Assembly (NCBI GenBank): GCA_035772735.1
Contig: JASDFA010000003.1
Span: 58,524,501 to 58,588,500, forward strand
DNA: 64,000 nucleotides
Direction: 5' to 3'
DNA from: Datura wrightii
Taxonomy: Eukaryota; Streptophyta; Magnoliopsida; Solanales; Solanaceae
Positions 1 to 11,398 of this stretch are shown here, in pieces. The number at the start of each line of letters is the position of its first letter. Position 1 is the first letter of the stretch. Both the position numbers and the translations under genes were made by a program. The notes under the pieces were generated by a model. The model was not told the DNA's origin and ran no database searches. It was given only the letters and a program-made list of their open reading frames with translations.

Positions 1-85
1 TGATGAGTAATGACTCGTACTGTCTAGATGTCTTTTGAAGATAAGAGGATATAGGATTAAGGCAGTTTTGGAAATGGGAGGAAAC
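1..85 (+). repeat. E0 LTR, left fragment (Tekay-type LTR)
   Basis: This is the left part of a plus-strand LTR of the same broad family as the E3 LTR. It aligns by eye with the E3 LTR from about 36555, including the gatgagt...atgactcgt type motifs. The LTR start lies left of the window. E1 inserted after base 85, and the LTR resumes at 10410. Confidence 0.7.
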
Positions 86-206
86 TGTTATACCCTGTAG
101 GATTTCCAGCACCTAGATGACCTATTCGCACGTTGGTTAAGCGTATTTGAAGACCATACGTGCTAAAGGAAGGCCCAGGAAAATATCGGACGAGAAACCT
201 GTCGAA

Positions 207-246
207 CCATCGCGGAAGGAGCCGAGGCAGAGCCCCTCCGTGATGG
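207..246 (+). promoter_or_regulatory. 40-nt quasi-palindrome, CCATCGCGG type (E1 5' LTR)
   Basis: The arms CCATCGCGGAAGG and CCCCTCCGTGATGG pair imperfectly across a 40-nt span. The 3' LTR equivalent is 7892-7931. It lies directly before a second module (251-290) and upstream of the TATA box. Confidence 0.7.
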
Positions 247-250
247 AAGC

Positions 251-290
251 GTGTCACGGAGGTAAAGCCTCCGCGTTGGCTCTGTGACAC
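251..290 (+). promoter_or_regulatory. 40-nt quasi-palindrome, GTGTCACGGAGG type (E1 5' LTR)
   Basis: The arms GTGTCACGGAG and CTCTGTGACAC pair with one G-U type mismatch across exactly 40 nt. The core contains CCTCCGCGTTGG. The module ends 22 bp before the TATA box. In element-sense orientation it matches modules in the Athila-like elements E9 and E5. Confidence 0.75.
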
Positions 291-312
291 GTTGGCCTTG
301 TCCAGGCCCAAG

Positions 313-320
313 TATATAAA
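313..320 (+). promoter_or_regulatory. E1 5' LTR TATA box
   Basis: TATATAAA lies about 230 bp into the LTR, just after the hairpin modules, and is conserved in the 3' LTR at 7998-8005. This is the expected place for the Pol II promoter of the genomic RNA. Confidence 0.65.
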
Positions 321-1798
321 GCTCCACTTCGGTTTTAAGTTAATTATTCTCATAACTTCCAGCGAAAACGGAGAGGAAAACTCAGAGGAAGAAAAGGAAC
401 GAAGAGGGTAATATAATTTTCGTCCGATTACGCTGCCAAACGCAGTCCAAACTCAAATTAACCTCAGATACTGAGGTATTTAGCAGTAGAGAACATTCCT
501 ACAGATTTAGTTTCATGAAATACGGCCGACGAATCGTCGAGCTACCGAGCCAAAGTAAGTAGAATTGCTCCAAACTAGTGTCTATGTGTTCCTAGCTGTG
601 AAGTGAATATTTCTCCCTTCTGGACCTCTGAAAAATAGCGAGTTTTCGACCGTCTTTTGATAAGCCTAAGTTTAGGCTATAAATTATATCGAAAGTGACG
701 TTGTTATTTAAAATAAAGCTATATTTAGTATTAATTGACATATATATGAATGCAGTTGGGAGGAATAGCTGAAATACTGACCAAGCTACGCCAGTTAGTC
801 GGGAAATCAGAAGCGAAGGTATGTAAAGTTAGTTTCCTAGGCAAGTTAGTAAGCTCGGTATAGTAAAGTAATTTAAAGGCCAGTAGAATATTCAGAAGTC
901 ATGTGTTATGTTTATTACGAATGTTGGTACGATATTAGAAGCATTATGTTATGTATAGCGTGAAACTTGCTAGCACGATATAGATTCTAATACAAGTGTT
1001 AGGAACTGCACAGCATGCTTAGTATGCGATGTAATACAGAATGTTAGGATATTATCGGACTCAGCTGAAACCCAGTAAACCAGTGTAATATCTGTAAGGC
1101 ATCTCAGAAGTAGAATGATAGGTTAAAATGAAGTTTAGAAAGCATGTTAGAAATAGTAAATCATTTTATTATAGAAACTCAGTATACAACATGGTTTTCA
1201 GCAGAAAAACTATATTTTGTTCAACGTTAGACTCAGCACAGTATGGCAGAAGATTATATTTATACATATATACTATTATCAGTCTCAGCATGTATTAAGT
1301 ACGTACACATTACCATTACTAGTTCAGCACACAGTATGTATGGATACTTTATTACTATTAGTTTCAGTATGTGGGATATGCAGACAGTATTACTAGTTGA
1401 GACCGTTGTATTGTTTTGTGGTTGGATTACCTAGCATCCATGACCGCCCCAGGGTTGATAGCTGTATCGACTCGTCTGCCAGAGGACAAGGATACGTCGC
1501 TCTACGGAGTGGCATGCCGTCCCACAGGGGACGAAGACGGGATGCCAGTTTTCCCCATATTGTGCCTTGGTCGGTCCTTACACACCCCTGTCGAGCGGAT
1601 ATGCCCGGGTGTTGATTCAGGAGTCCTTCGGACTCAGGTACAGTTATAGTCAGGGGCTCAGCGAGCCCAAGTGCATACCCAGGGGACCGGCAGGATGCTT
1701 ATAGCTATTATAGGAGATGGGATGACCGCGGTAGGGGTATAGATTTTGTGTTGGTTGTACCTCTCGGCTTATGGGGGTCGGGTAAGGTTTGTGTGTGC

Positions 1799-1828
1799 TA
1801 TGTTATGTTATGTTATGTTATGTTATGT
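1799..1828 (+). repeat. (TATGT)n microsatellite in the E1 5' LTR
   Basis: A run of pentanucleotide TATGT repeats. The 3' LTR has fewer copies at 9532-9555, so the LTR copies differ by repeat slippage. Confidence 0.85.
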
Positions 1829-2528
1829 CATGTCACATTAGATACGAGTAGATCGACAGTAGAACGATACATCTCCAGGTATGACTCCTACTCCTTCCAG
1901 TATAGTTAAGAGTAGGCATAGTTTTACATTATCAGACAGTTAATCTTTTCCTTCCTATTTCAGTTTCATCAGTTGTATTGTTGTTTTCAGATATTCCTTT
2001 TAGTTATTGCTTTACATACTCAGTACCAGCGGTACTGACGCCCGGTGGGGCGCTGCGTTACTTGCCTGCAGGTACCCATAGACTAGGAGGCGATCCCTCG
2101 TGATTCCTGTCAGCGATCAAGTATTCAGCTCCTGTCATCCGGAGACTGAATTCCAGAGGTGTATTTCATTTTCTTTTGTTGTACAGTACGGGTAGGTCGG
2201 GGCCCTATCCCGATCATTTTTATTGTTATTCCTAGAGGCTTGCAGTCTGTATATATTTCCCTGTGGTCAGTTGAGCCAGTCGTGTGGGGCCGTGCAGTTG
2301 TATAGCTGATAGTACTTTTACTTCTTTTATGTTGGTCGTGTGGGGCCATAGCTTGACAGTAGTGGTTACCTTGCCGGTCACGTAGCCTTCTAGTATTTCA
2401 TTGTTGAGTTGCAGATAACCAGACAGCCAGCCAGGCACCAGATGTGCTTAGGCTCACCAAATAGCAGTCCAGGTCCTACTAGGGCACCAGGTGCCAGTCA
2501 TACCCCCCAAGGCGGGGTGTGACAAACT

Positions 2529-2540
2529 TGGTATCAGAGC
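2529..2540 (+). promoter_or_regulatory. E1 primer-binding site (initiator Met tRNA)
   Basis: TGGTATCAGAGC begins four bases after the LTR end. It is the usual plant gypsy and copia primer site complementary to the 3' end of initiator methionine tRNA. Confidence 0.9.
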
Positions 2541-2737
2541 AGGTCGTATCCCAGGGAGTCTGCAAGCCGTGCTAAGTAGAGTCCTGTCCATGGATGTGTT
2601 GTGCACCACATACTATGGATAGGAGGCTGCAAGGCATGATAGGATGGTTGTCTTTTATTCTTATTCAGTCGTGCTGTAGAGCGGTACAATATAGGGTTGA
2701 GTCCCTAAAAGCTTACTGTATTCTTTGGTTATAGATA

Positions 2738-3911
2738 ATGTCAGACCAGCGTCATCCTATCACAGGCCGGAGTTTAGATATTGCAGCAGGGGAAGGCACT
2801 AGCAGGATTCCTCACCCTCGTTTAGAAACAGCCCAATCAGAGGGTACTACAGAGGCATCGTCCCAGCCTTCTCAGCAGTCTCCACCACATCAGGAGGCAC
2901 TTGGGGCGACACTACCTCCAGCAGTCCCTATACCGACACCTTCCGACCAGGAGGTTAGGAGTGCGGTAGTTATGTTAGCACAGATGATGGCTGCTCAGCG
3001 TCAGCCGATGCCGTCTACAGTTGCGGAGGCGTCAGGAGGGCCCGGTAGTTCGAGGGTCCGAGAGTTCTTGGCTCTGAATCCCCCACAGTTTACAGGTACG
3101 GACCGGACAGAGGACCCTCAGGATTTTCTAGATCAAATGCAGAGAATTTTCAGGGTTATGCATGCCACGCCTACAAAATTAGTTGAGTTGGCAGCATTTC
3201 GGTTACGGGACATCACCGTATTGTGGTATGAAAGCTGGGAAAGGTCCCGAGGGAGAAATGTTTCCCCTCCGACCTGGTCCATCTTCTCGGGAGCTTTTCT
3301 GGATCACTATTTGCCGCGGGAGATTTGACAGGCTCGGGTAGACCAGTTCCTACATCTGGAGCAGGGGGCCATGAGTGTTCAGGAATATTCCTTGCGGTTT
3401 GATTCTTTGGCCCGGTACGCACCGGCCTTTGTTGATACCATGGCATCCAGAGTACACCGCTTTATCATGGGGTTGAATTCAGAATATGTTGAGACTTGTA
3501 TTACGGCTACACTACGAGAGGAAATGGACATTGCTCGAGTTCAGGCATTCACCTAGAATATTGAGGGCATCAGACAGCGGCATCGGGAGATCAGAAGGGC
3601 CAATCAGGAACAGCGCCGCCGGGACAGGCCAGTTGAGTTACAGAGGGAGGCTCGGGGAGGACCCAGACCATGATTGTTAGACAGGCCGCCCAGTCCCTCG
3701 CCTCCGCCACAGCCGCAGGGGGCAGTCAGAGACTGGTAGAGGCTTGCAGATGGCAGATTCACCATTATAAAGGAGGGCGGAGCAGAGTAGGTATACCCTA
3801 CCACTTTGCCCTATATGCAGTCGACGCCATCCTGGAGCATGCAGGTATGGCTCCACTGCATGTTATATTTGTGGCCAAGAAGGCCATTTGATGAAAGATT
3901 GCCCAGCTAGA
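2738..3911 (+). pseudogene. gag: E1 gag (broken capsid-nucleocapsid gene)
   Basis: The reading frame opens at ATG 2738, about 200 bp after the primer site. The N-terminal 100 residues are low-complexity (S, T, P, Q). They are followed by a retrotransposon Gag capsid domain around REFLALNPPQFTG, with a WYESWER segment. The frame is interrupted by TGA at 3326-3328, TAG at 3554-3556 and TGA at 3671-3673. Each is one C-to-T change from CGA or CAG. A frameshift between about 3670 and 3840 moves the frame to that of pol. The zinc knuckle is intact at 3861-3902 (CYICGQEGHLMKDC, spacing C-x2-C-x4-H-x4-C). In life Gag forms the cytoplasmic particle that packages the RNA. Confidence 0.9.
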
Positions 3912-6900
3912 GGCCGAGAGGACCGGGATAGACAAGATAGGGCATCTGCAGGGTCACGAGCCACAGCATCCTCGGCAGGGCGCAGGCCCTCAGTTTCAGC
4001 AGGCAGGGGTCGGGGCAGATCAGAGGCCTCCAGTACGGGTGCGGGTCCAAGCCGCACATATGCCTTACCAGGGAGGCAAGATTCAGAAGCGTCACCGGAT
4101 GTTGTGACAGGTATGCTAACTATCTGCTCACACCCTGCTTATGTATTGATTGATCCAGGGTTTACTTTGTCCTACATTACTCCATTTGTGGCACGAAAGT
4201 TCAATATTGCACCAGAATTATTGCGACAGCCCTTTTTAGTATCCACGCCCGTCGGTGACTCTATCATAGCTAGCAGAATCTACCGTGGGTGTACAGTAGA
4301 GGTTGCTGACCATCAGACCACAGTAGATCTGGTCGAGTTTGAGATGATAGACTTCGATGCCATAATGGGTATGGATTGGCTAGTGCCGTGCTTTGCCAAT
4401 GTTGAATGTTGGACCAAGACGGTCCGATTCCACTTCCCAGGAGAAGCAGAGCGGGAGTGGAAGGGCAGCACCGCTACGCCAAAAGGTAGGTTTATTTCCT
4501 ACCTTCAGGCGAGAAAGTTGATATCTAAGGGATGTATTTACCATCTGGTCAGAGTTCAGGATGTCCAAGCAGGATCTCCGACACTCCAGTCTGTTCCGAT
4601 AGTGAATGAATTCCCTGATGTGTTTCCTGATGAGTTACCTGGTATTCCCCCAGAAAGGGAGATAGATTTTGCTATTGACTTGTTACCAGGCACTCAGCCG
4701 ATATCAATTCCTCCCTATCGTATGGCTCCTGCAGAACTCAGAGAATTAAAGGAGCAGCTGAAAGACTTGTTGGATAAAGGTTTTATCAGGCCTAGTACTT
4801 CTCCATGGGGTGTGCCAGTTTTATTTGTGAGGAAGAAAGATGGCTCGCTCCGAATGTGCATAGATTATCGGCAATTGAACAAGGTTACAGTAAAGAACAA
4901 GTACCCGCTTCCCAGAATTGATGACTTATTTGATCAGTTGCAGGGAGCCAGGTACTTTTCTAAGATTGACCTGCGGTCCGGATATCACCAGGTTCGAGTA
5001 CGTGAGAGGGATATTCCTAAGACAGTGTTCAGGACTCGATATGGACATTTTGAATTTCTAGTCATGTCCTTCGGGTTAACGAATGCCCCGACAATCTTCA
5101 TGGACCTGATGAACAGTATTTTCAGACCCTTCCTGGACTTGTTCGTGATAGTATTCATTGATGACATTCTGGTGTATTCTCGCTCTGAAGCAGATCACCA
5201 GACTCATTTGCGGACAGTGCTCCAGATCCTCAGGGACCGCCAGTTATATGCTAAATTTTCTAAGTGTGAATTCTGGCTTAACTCAGTAGCCTTTTTAGGG
5301 CATGTTGTGTCGGATGCTGGTATACAAGTTGACAAGTAGAAAATAGAAGCAGTTAAATCCTGGCCTAGGCCTACCACTCCGACTGAAGTCCGTAGCTTTC
5401 TGGGGTTGGCAGGATATTACAGGAGGTTCGTTGAAGGGTTCTCAACCATTGCGGCACCTCTGACCAAACTGACACAGAAAGCAGCAAAGTTTCAGTGGAC
5501 AGAGGCATGCGAGCAGAGCTTCCAGGAACTGAAAGACAGATTAACCTCTGCCCCAGTGTTAGCATTGCCGGAAGGTACAGAAGGTTATTCGGTGTATTGC
5601 GACGCATCAGGCGTCGGGTTAGGCTGTGTGTTGATGCAGCATGGTAAAGTAATTGCATATGCTTCCACACAGCTGAGGAAACACGAAAAGAATTACCCTA
5701 CCCACGACCTGGAATTAGCCGCAGTGATCTACGCTTTGAAGATGTGGAGGCATTACCTGTATGGCGTCCATGTTGATATTTTCACAGATCACAAGAGCCT
5801 ACAGTACATCTTCACTCAGAGGGAGTTGAATCTGCGGCAACGACGCTGGGTGGAGCTGTTAAAAGATTATGATGTGAATATTCTATACCACCCCGGAAAA
5901 GCTAATGTAGTGGCAGATGCCTTGAGCCGTAAGTCAATGGGGAGTTTGGCGTATTTGCGACCTGAGAAGCGGGAGTTAGCCAAGGAAATTCATCAGCTAG
6001 CTGGTTTAGCCGTTCGAATAATGGAAACAGAAAATTATAGAGCAGTAATTCAGAATTCTGCTGTGTCATCATTAGTTACAGAGGTAAAAGGACGACAGTA
6101 AGAGGACCCTAACTTAGTCCAGCTCAGAGATAGAGTTCAGAAAGGTAAGGAGTGAGATTTCCAAATGACTGAGGATGATGTGCTACGCTGTAAGGGCCGC
6201 CTTTGTGTTCCGAATGTTTCAGGGCTTCGCCAGCAGATTATGCATAAAGTACATTACGCCCGCTATTCCCTCCATCCAGGAGCAACGAAAATGTACCACG
6301 ACATCAGAGACATCCACTGGTGGCCAGGTATGAAAGCTGAAATAGCTGAATTTGTATCTAGATGTCCTAACTGTCAGCGGGTGAAAGCGGAGCACCAGAA
6401 ACCGGGCGGTTTGACGCAAGATATAACGGTGCCTACATGGAAATGGGAAGCGATAAATATGGATTTTGTAACAGGGTTACCCCGTACCAGACGCATAAAT
6501 GATTCCATTTGGGTAATAGTTGACAGGCTGACAAAATCATCTCATTTCCTGCCAGTGAAGGCTACCTTCTCGGCTGAGGATTATGCCGAATTATATATCA
6601 GAGAAATAGTTAGATTACATGGAGTGTCGGTATCCATCATTTCAGATAGGGGAGCACAGTTTACAGCTAGATTCTTGCAGTCGTTCTAGAGGGGTTTGGG
6701 AACGCAGATCAATTTGAGCATAGCATTCCACCCTCAGACAGATAGGCAGGCTGAGCGGACTATCCAAACGCTCGAAGATATGCTACGAGCGTGTGTACTA
6801 GATTTTGGGGGTAGCTGGGATGAGCATCTTTCGTTGATTGAAATTGCTTATAATAACAGTTATCATTCAGCTATCCAGATGGCGCCCTTTGAAGCATTAT

Positions 6901-7502
6901 ATGGGCGAAAATGTAGATCGCCGGTAGACTGGTTTGAAGTGGGGGAATCAGCGTTGATTGGGCCAGACATCATTCGACAGTCAGAGGAGAAGATAAAGCT
7001 TATCAGAGAACGCCTGCTGACTGCTCAGAGCCGCCAGAAGTCTTATGCAGATATACGGCGCAGAAATCTAGAATTTGCGGTAAATGACTGGGTATACCTG
7101 AAAGTGTCTCCGATGAAAGGGGTGATGAGATTTGGCAAGAAAGGCAAGCTTAGTCCGAGATTCACTGGGCCATATCAGATTCGGCGAAGAATAGACCGAG
7201 TTGCATACGAATTGAACTTGCCTCCAGAGTTAGCATCTGTTCACCCAGTATTCCATGTATCCATGTTGAGGAAGTTCGTAGGAGACCCATCCACGGTTGT
7301 TCCAGTTCAGGATGTCCAGGTCACAAAAGAGTTAGCATATGAAGAGGTTCCAGTAGCTATCTTAGACAGACAGATTCGCAGGTTGAGGACTAAAGATATT
7401 GCGTCTGTCAAAGTATTGTGGCGTAACAGGAACCGTGAGGAGATGACGTGGGAAGCTGAAGAAGATATGAAAGTTAGATATCCTCACCTATTTCAGGCCT
7501 AG
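3912..7502 (+). pseudogene. pol: E1 pol (PR-RT-RNase H-integrase-chromodomain-like tail, broken)
   Basis: Pol runs in one frame continuous with the zinc knuckle. Protease has DPG at 4152-4160 where DSG or DTG is expected, so its active-site motif is altered. RT retains FIDD at 5154-5165. RNase H (about 5500-5840) has VYCDASG and FTDHKSLQ. Integrase has an H-H-C-C zinc finger (about 6240-6380), then the D, D, E core (MDFV, SDRG, and the E after TDRQ). The tail with VKVLWRN and WEAEEDM, ending YPHLF, is the chromodomain-like end of Tekay/Del chromoviruses. Stops lie at 5337-5339 (TAG), 6099-6101 (TAA), 6153-6155 (TGA) and 6687-6689 (TAG). No other frame break is evident. Confidence 0.95.
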
Positions 7503-7755
7503 TCAGGCGACAGGTATGTCCGTATTATTACTTATGTAGTACCTTATGGTTGTATATGTATAAATGAGAAAGATTGATACTTAGCTATCCAGTGAATCTT
7601 AAAGTATTGCATGCAGTACCTGTGTTGGACTTTTCTGCGTTTCAGGTTTTTGGTATAGTCCATATTACAGGGGAGACTCTGTCGAAATTTTTCTTCAAAA
7701 AAGTAAAATGAGAAGTCCTCTAGATAGCAGCTTCCATTCGAGGACGAATGTTCTT

Positions 7756-7770
7756 AAGGGGGGGGGAGAA
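7756..7770 (+). promoter_or_regulatory. E1 polypurine tract
   Basis: A run of A and G (AAGGGGGGGGGAGAA) directly abuts the 3' LTR. It is the plus-strand DNA primer site. Confidence 0.9.
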
Positions 7771-7935
7771 TGTTATACCCTGTAGGATTTCCAGCACCTA
7801 GATGACCTATCTGCATGTTGGTTAAGCGTATTTGAAGACCATACGTGCTAAAGGAAGGACTGGGAAAAGATTGGACGAGAAACTTGTCGAACCATTGCGG
7901 AAGGAGCCGAGGCAGAGCCCCTCCGCGATGGCAGC

Positions 7936-7975
7936 GTGTCAAGGAAGTAAAGCCTCCGCGTTGGCTCCGTGACAC
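7936..7975 (+). promoter_or_regulatory. 40-nt quasi-palindrome (E1 3' LTR copy)
   Basis: Copy of module 251-290. The left arm has decayed (GTGTCAAGGAAG) while the right arm GGCTCCGTGACAC is intact. The 40-nt spacing is kept. Confidence 0.65.
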
Positions 7976-8530
7976 ATTGGCCTTGTCCAGGCCCAAGTAT
8001 ATAAAGCTCCACTTCGGTTTTAAGTTAATTATTCTCATAACTTCCAGCGAAAATAGAGAGGAAAAATCAGAGGAAGAAAAGGAATGAAGAGGGTAATATA
8101 ATTTTCGTCCGATTATGCTGCCAAACGCAGTCCAAACTCAAATTGAGCTCAGATACTGAGGTATTTAGCAGCAGAGAGCATTCCTACGGATTTAGTTTCG
8201 TGAAATACGGCCGACGAATCGTCGAGCTACCGAGATAAAGTAAGTAGAATTGCTCCAAACTAGTGTCTATGTGTTCCTAGCTGTGAAGTGAATATTTCTC
8301 CCTTCTGGACCTCTGAAAAATAGCGAGTTTTCGACCGTCTTTTGATAAGCCTAAGTTTAGGCTATAAATTATATCGAAAGTGATGTTGTTCTTTAAAATA
8401 AAGCTATATTTAGTATTAATTGACATATATATGAATGCAATTCGGAGGGAATAGCTGAAATACTGACCAAGCTACGCCAGTTAGTCGGGAAATCAGAAGC
8501 GAAGGTATGTAAAGTTAGTTTCCTCGGCAA

Positions 8531-8620
8531 GTTAGTAAGCTCGGTATAGTAAAGTAATTTAAAGTCCAGTAGAATGTTAGTAAGCTCGGTATAGTAAAGT
8601 AATTTAAAGGCCAGTAGAAT
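8531..8620 (+). repeat. 45-bp tandem duplication, two copies
   Basis: Two direct copies differing at one base (aaagtccag and aaaggccag). The 5' LTR has a single copy, so the duplication arose after insertion of E1. Confidence 0.9.
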
Positions 8621-10409
8621 ATTCAGAAGTCATGTGTTATGTTTATTATGAATGTTGGTACGATATTAGAGGCATTCTGTTATGTATAGCGTGAAACTTG
8701 CTAGCACGATATAGATTCTAATACAAGTGTTACGAACTGCACAGCATGCTCAGTATGCGATGTAATACAGAATGTTAGGATATTATCGGACTCAGCTAAA
8801 ACCCAGTAAACCAGTGTAATATTTGTAAGGCATCTCAGAAGTAGAATGATAGGTTAAAATGAAGTTTAGAAAGCATGTTAGAAATAGTAAATCATGTTAT
8901 TATAGAAACTCAGTATACAACATGGTTTTCAGCAGAAAAACTATATTTTGTTCAACGTTAGACTCAGCACAGTATGGCAGAAGATTATATTTATACATAT
9001 ATATACTATTATCAGTCTCAGCATGTATTAAGTACGTACACATTACCATTACTAGTTCAGCACACAGTATGTACGGATACTTTATTACTATTAGTTTCAG
9101 TATGTGGGATATGCAGACAGTATTACTAGTTGAGACTGTTGTATTGTTTTGTGGTTGGATTACCTAGCATCCATGACCGCCCCAGGGTTGATAGCTATGT
9201 CAACTCGTCTGCCAGAGGACGAGGATACGTCGCTCTACGAAGTGGCATGCCGTCCCACAGGGGACGAAGATGGGATGCCAGTTTTCCCTATATTGTGCCT
9301 TGGTCGGTCCTTACACACCCCTGTCGAGCGGATACGCCCGGGTGTTGATTCAGGAGTCCTCCGGACTCAGGTACAGTTATAGTCAGGGGCTCAGCGAGCC
9401 CAAGTGCATACACAGGGGACCGGCAGGATGCTTATAGCTATTATAGGAGATGGGATGACCGGGGTAGGGGTATAGATTTTGTGCTGGTTGTACCTCCCAG
9501 CTTATGGGGGCCGGGTAAGGTTTGTGTGTGCTATGTTATGTTATGTTATGTTATGCCATGTCACATTAGATACGAGAAGATCGAAAATAGAATGATACAT
9601 CTCCAGGTATGACTCCTACTCCTTCCAGTATAGTTAAGAGTAGGCATAGTTTTACATTATCAGACAGTTAATCTTTTCCTTCCTATTTCAGTTTCATCAG
9701 TTGTATTGTTGTTTTCAGATATTCCTTTCAGTTATTTCTTTACATACTCAGTACCAGCGGTACTGACACCCGGTGGGGCGCTGCATTACTTGCCTTCAGG
9801 TACCCATAGACAAGGAGGCGATCCCTCGTGATTCCTGTCAGCGATCGAGTATTCAGCTCCTATCATCCGGAGACTAAATTCCAGAGGTGTATTTCATTTT
9901 CTTTTGTTGTATAGTACGGGTAGGTCGGGGCCCTATCCCGATCATTTCTATTGTTATTCCTAGAGTCTTGCAGTCTGTATATATTTCCCTGTGGTCAGTT
10001 GAGTCGGTCGTGTGGGGCCGTGCAGTTGTATAACTGTTAGTACTTTTACTTCTTTTATGTTGGCCGTGTGGGGCCATAGCTTGACAGTAGTGGTGACCTT
10101 GCCGGTCACGTAGCCTTCTAGTATTTCAGTGTTGAGTTGCAGATAACCAGATAGCATGGTGGCTTTGTCGGCCCGCATAGGTTTCCCTATAGTAGTATGT
10201 TTCTGGTTAGCTGTCATTACAGGTACAGGTGGCTATAGGCCAATGGGTCGGGGGCTATGTTTACAGCCGTTATATAGCCCTTTGTTTCCAGAAATGTGAG
10301 TTAGAGCCAGCCAAGCACCACATGTGCTTAGGCTCACCAGATAGCAGTCTAGGTCCTACTAGGGCACCAGGTGCCAGTCATACCCCCCAAGGCGGGGCGT
10401 GACAGAAAC

Positions 10410-11398
10410 CACGGGTAATTGTTTCAAGGTACGACCCATGGTATGGCTCGTGGCATCTGGCTGCCTTTTTTCTTGCAAAATCATTAAGGGTATTTTCATA
10501 AATTCTAAGCTCCTAAGTCCTTAACTATGTTGTTTTAAGCCCTGAAAGGAGTGTTTTAAGATGGTTTAGCCTATGTCAAGTTATTAGGCTCCCCATGCAT
10601 GCAAAGCTTTGTATTCTCTTGGAAGAAATTCTCTCAATTCTTCCCCAATTCTCTTGGGCTTTCAAGGATAAGTCGAGAATAAGTTTACCCCGGTATGTAA
10701 GGCTATGAATGAGAGTTTCCTTTCACTCTCATGCCCAAATTTCTCCTCAAGTTCATGAATGTGAGTTCTAATTCAAGTATATGATCTTATAGAGTTTTAG
10801 CCCAATTTTATGAAATTCTCTATGATATGTCTATGTGTCAATTTTCATCATGTTACAAAGCATGTTTTAAGATTTATGAGTAGATTTTTATACACAAATT
10901 GATTATAAATTCATGATTTCAAGTTAGTAGAAATTATGCCATACTATGCATGTTTTATGATAAGTCAAGTTTATGATTCATGATTTCAAGTATAATGAGA
11001 TATCTAGCATGAATGAATATTTGTAACTTACCCATGTATGAATCTATAATTTTGACTTATGAAGTTTAAGTATGCATGATTTTAAGATTTGCGCAAGACC
11101 ACACAAGTAAATTATGTTTCCATGATTCAACTCAGTTTTATAAGATCAACTTGCCATATGGTTTAGAGTCAATAATCTTAACTCAACTTATGGTATATGG
11201 ATCCAAGACCCCTTATGCTCAGATTTCAGACTATGCTGTATCTTTTCATGATACGGGTCCGAGTGATCACACTCAGTTTCGCCATTAGTCTAGCTTTTCC
11301 CTGCAATCCAGCTTAGTTCCCATTGTTGGTGAATCCTCATCTTCCGAGGACATTCAGTTTAGTGTTAATTATGCTATTTAAGTTTTAGACTTTAGCAA
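10410..11398 (+). repeat. E0 LTR, middle fragment
   Basis: Continuation of the host LTR after E1. It has the landmarks of the E2/E3/E4/E7 LTRs: the ATCATTAAGG...TAAGCTCCTAAG block, the leader-like stretch AGTTTACCCCGGTATGTAAGG, the long A/T-rich section with 'catgatttcaag' motifs, and the block near the LTR end (CTTCCGAGGACATTCAGTTT). It is interrupted at 11398 by E2. Short reading frames here (for example 11076-11288) show no recognisable domain. Confidence 0.8.

Larger units (their letters stand above)
86..2524 (+). repeat. E1 5' LTR (2439 bp)
   Basis: The LTR starts TGTTATACCCTG and ends GGGGTGTGACA. It matches 7771-10404 along its length. Relative to the 3' LTR it lacks about 150 bp near position 2425 (equivalent to about 10155-10303) and lacks the 45-bp duplication. 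These two indels account for the 195-bp length difference. A TATATAAA box at 313 suggests a short U3 of about 230 bp and a very long R-U5. Confidence 0.95.
86..10404 (+). mobile_element. E1: complete Tekay/Del-type Ty3/Gypsy retrotransposon
   Basis: E1 is a full-length LTR retrotransposon with the order 5' LTR, initiator-Met primer site, gag, protease, RT, RNase H, integrase with a chromodomain-like tail, polypurine tract and 3' LTR. Both LTRs run TGTTATACC...GTGACA. The flanking 5-bp duplication GAAAC is perfect (81-85 and 10405-10409). The host LTR E0 continues across the insertion. The element is dead: gag and pol carry at least seven in-frame stops and a frameshift. The LTRs are close by eye, differing mostly by C/T and G/A changes plus two indels, so E1 is among the younger layers. 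Confidence 0.95.
7771..10404 (+). repeat. E1 3' LTR (2634 bp)
   Basis: Starts TGTTATACCC and ends GGGGCGTGACA. It contains a 45-bp tandem duplication (8531-8575 and 8576-8620) and about 150 bp (10155-10303) that the 5' LTR lacks. Hairpin modules lie at 7892-7931 and 7936-7975 and the TATA box at 7998-8005. Confidence 0.95.

Noticed and set aside
57..353. 98-codon minus-strand reading frame, also present near 7754-8038
   Set aside because: It lies across the LTR promoter and hairpins, exists in two copies only because it is LTR sequence, and has no recognisable domain.
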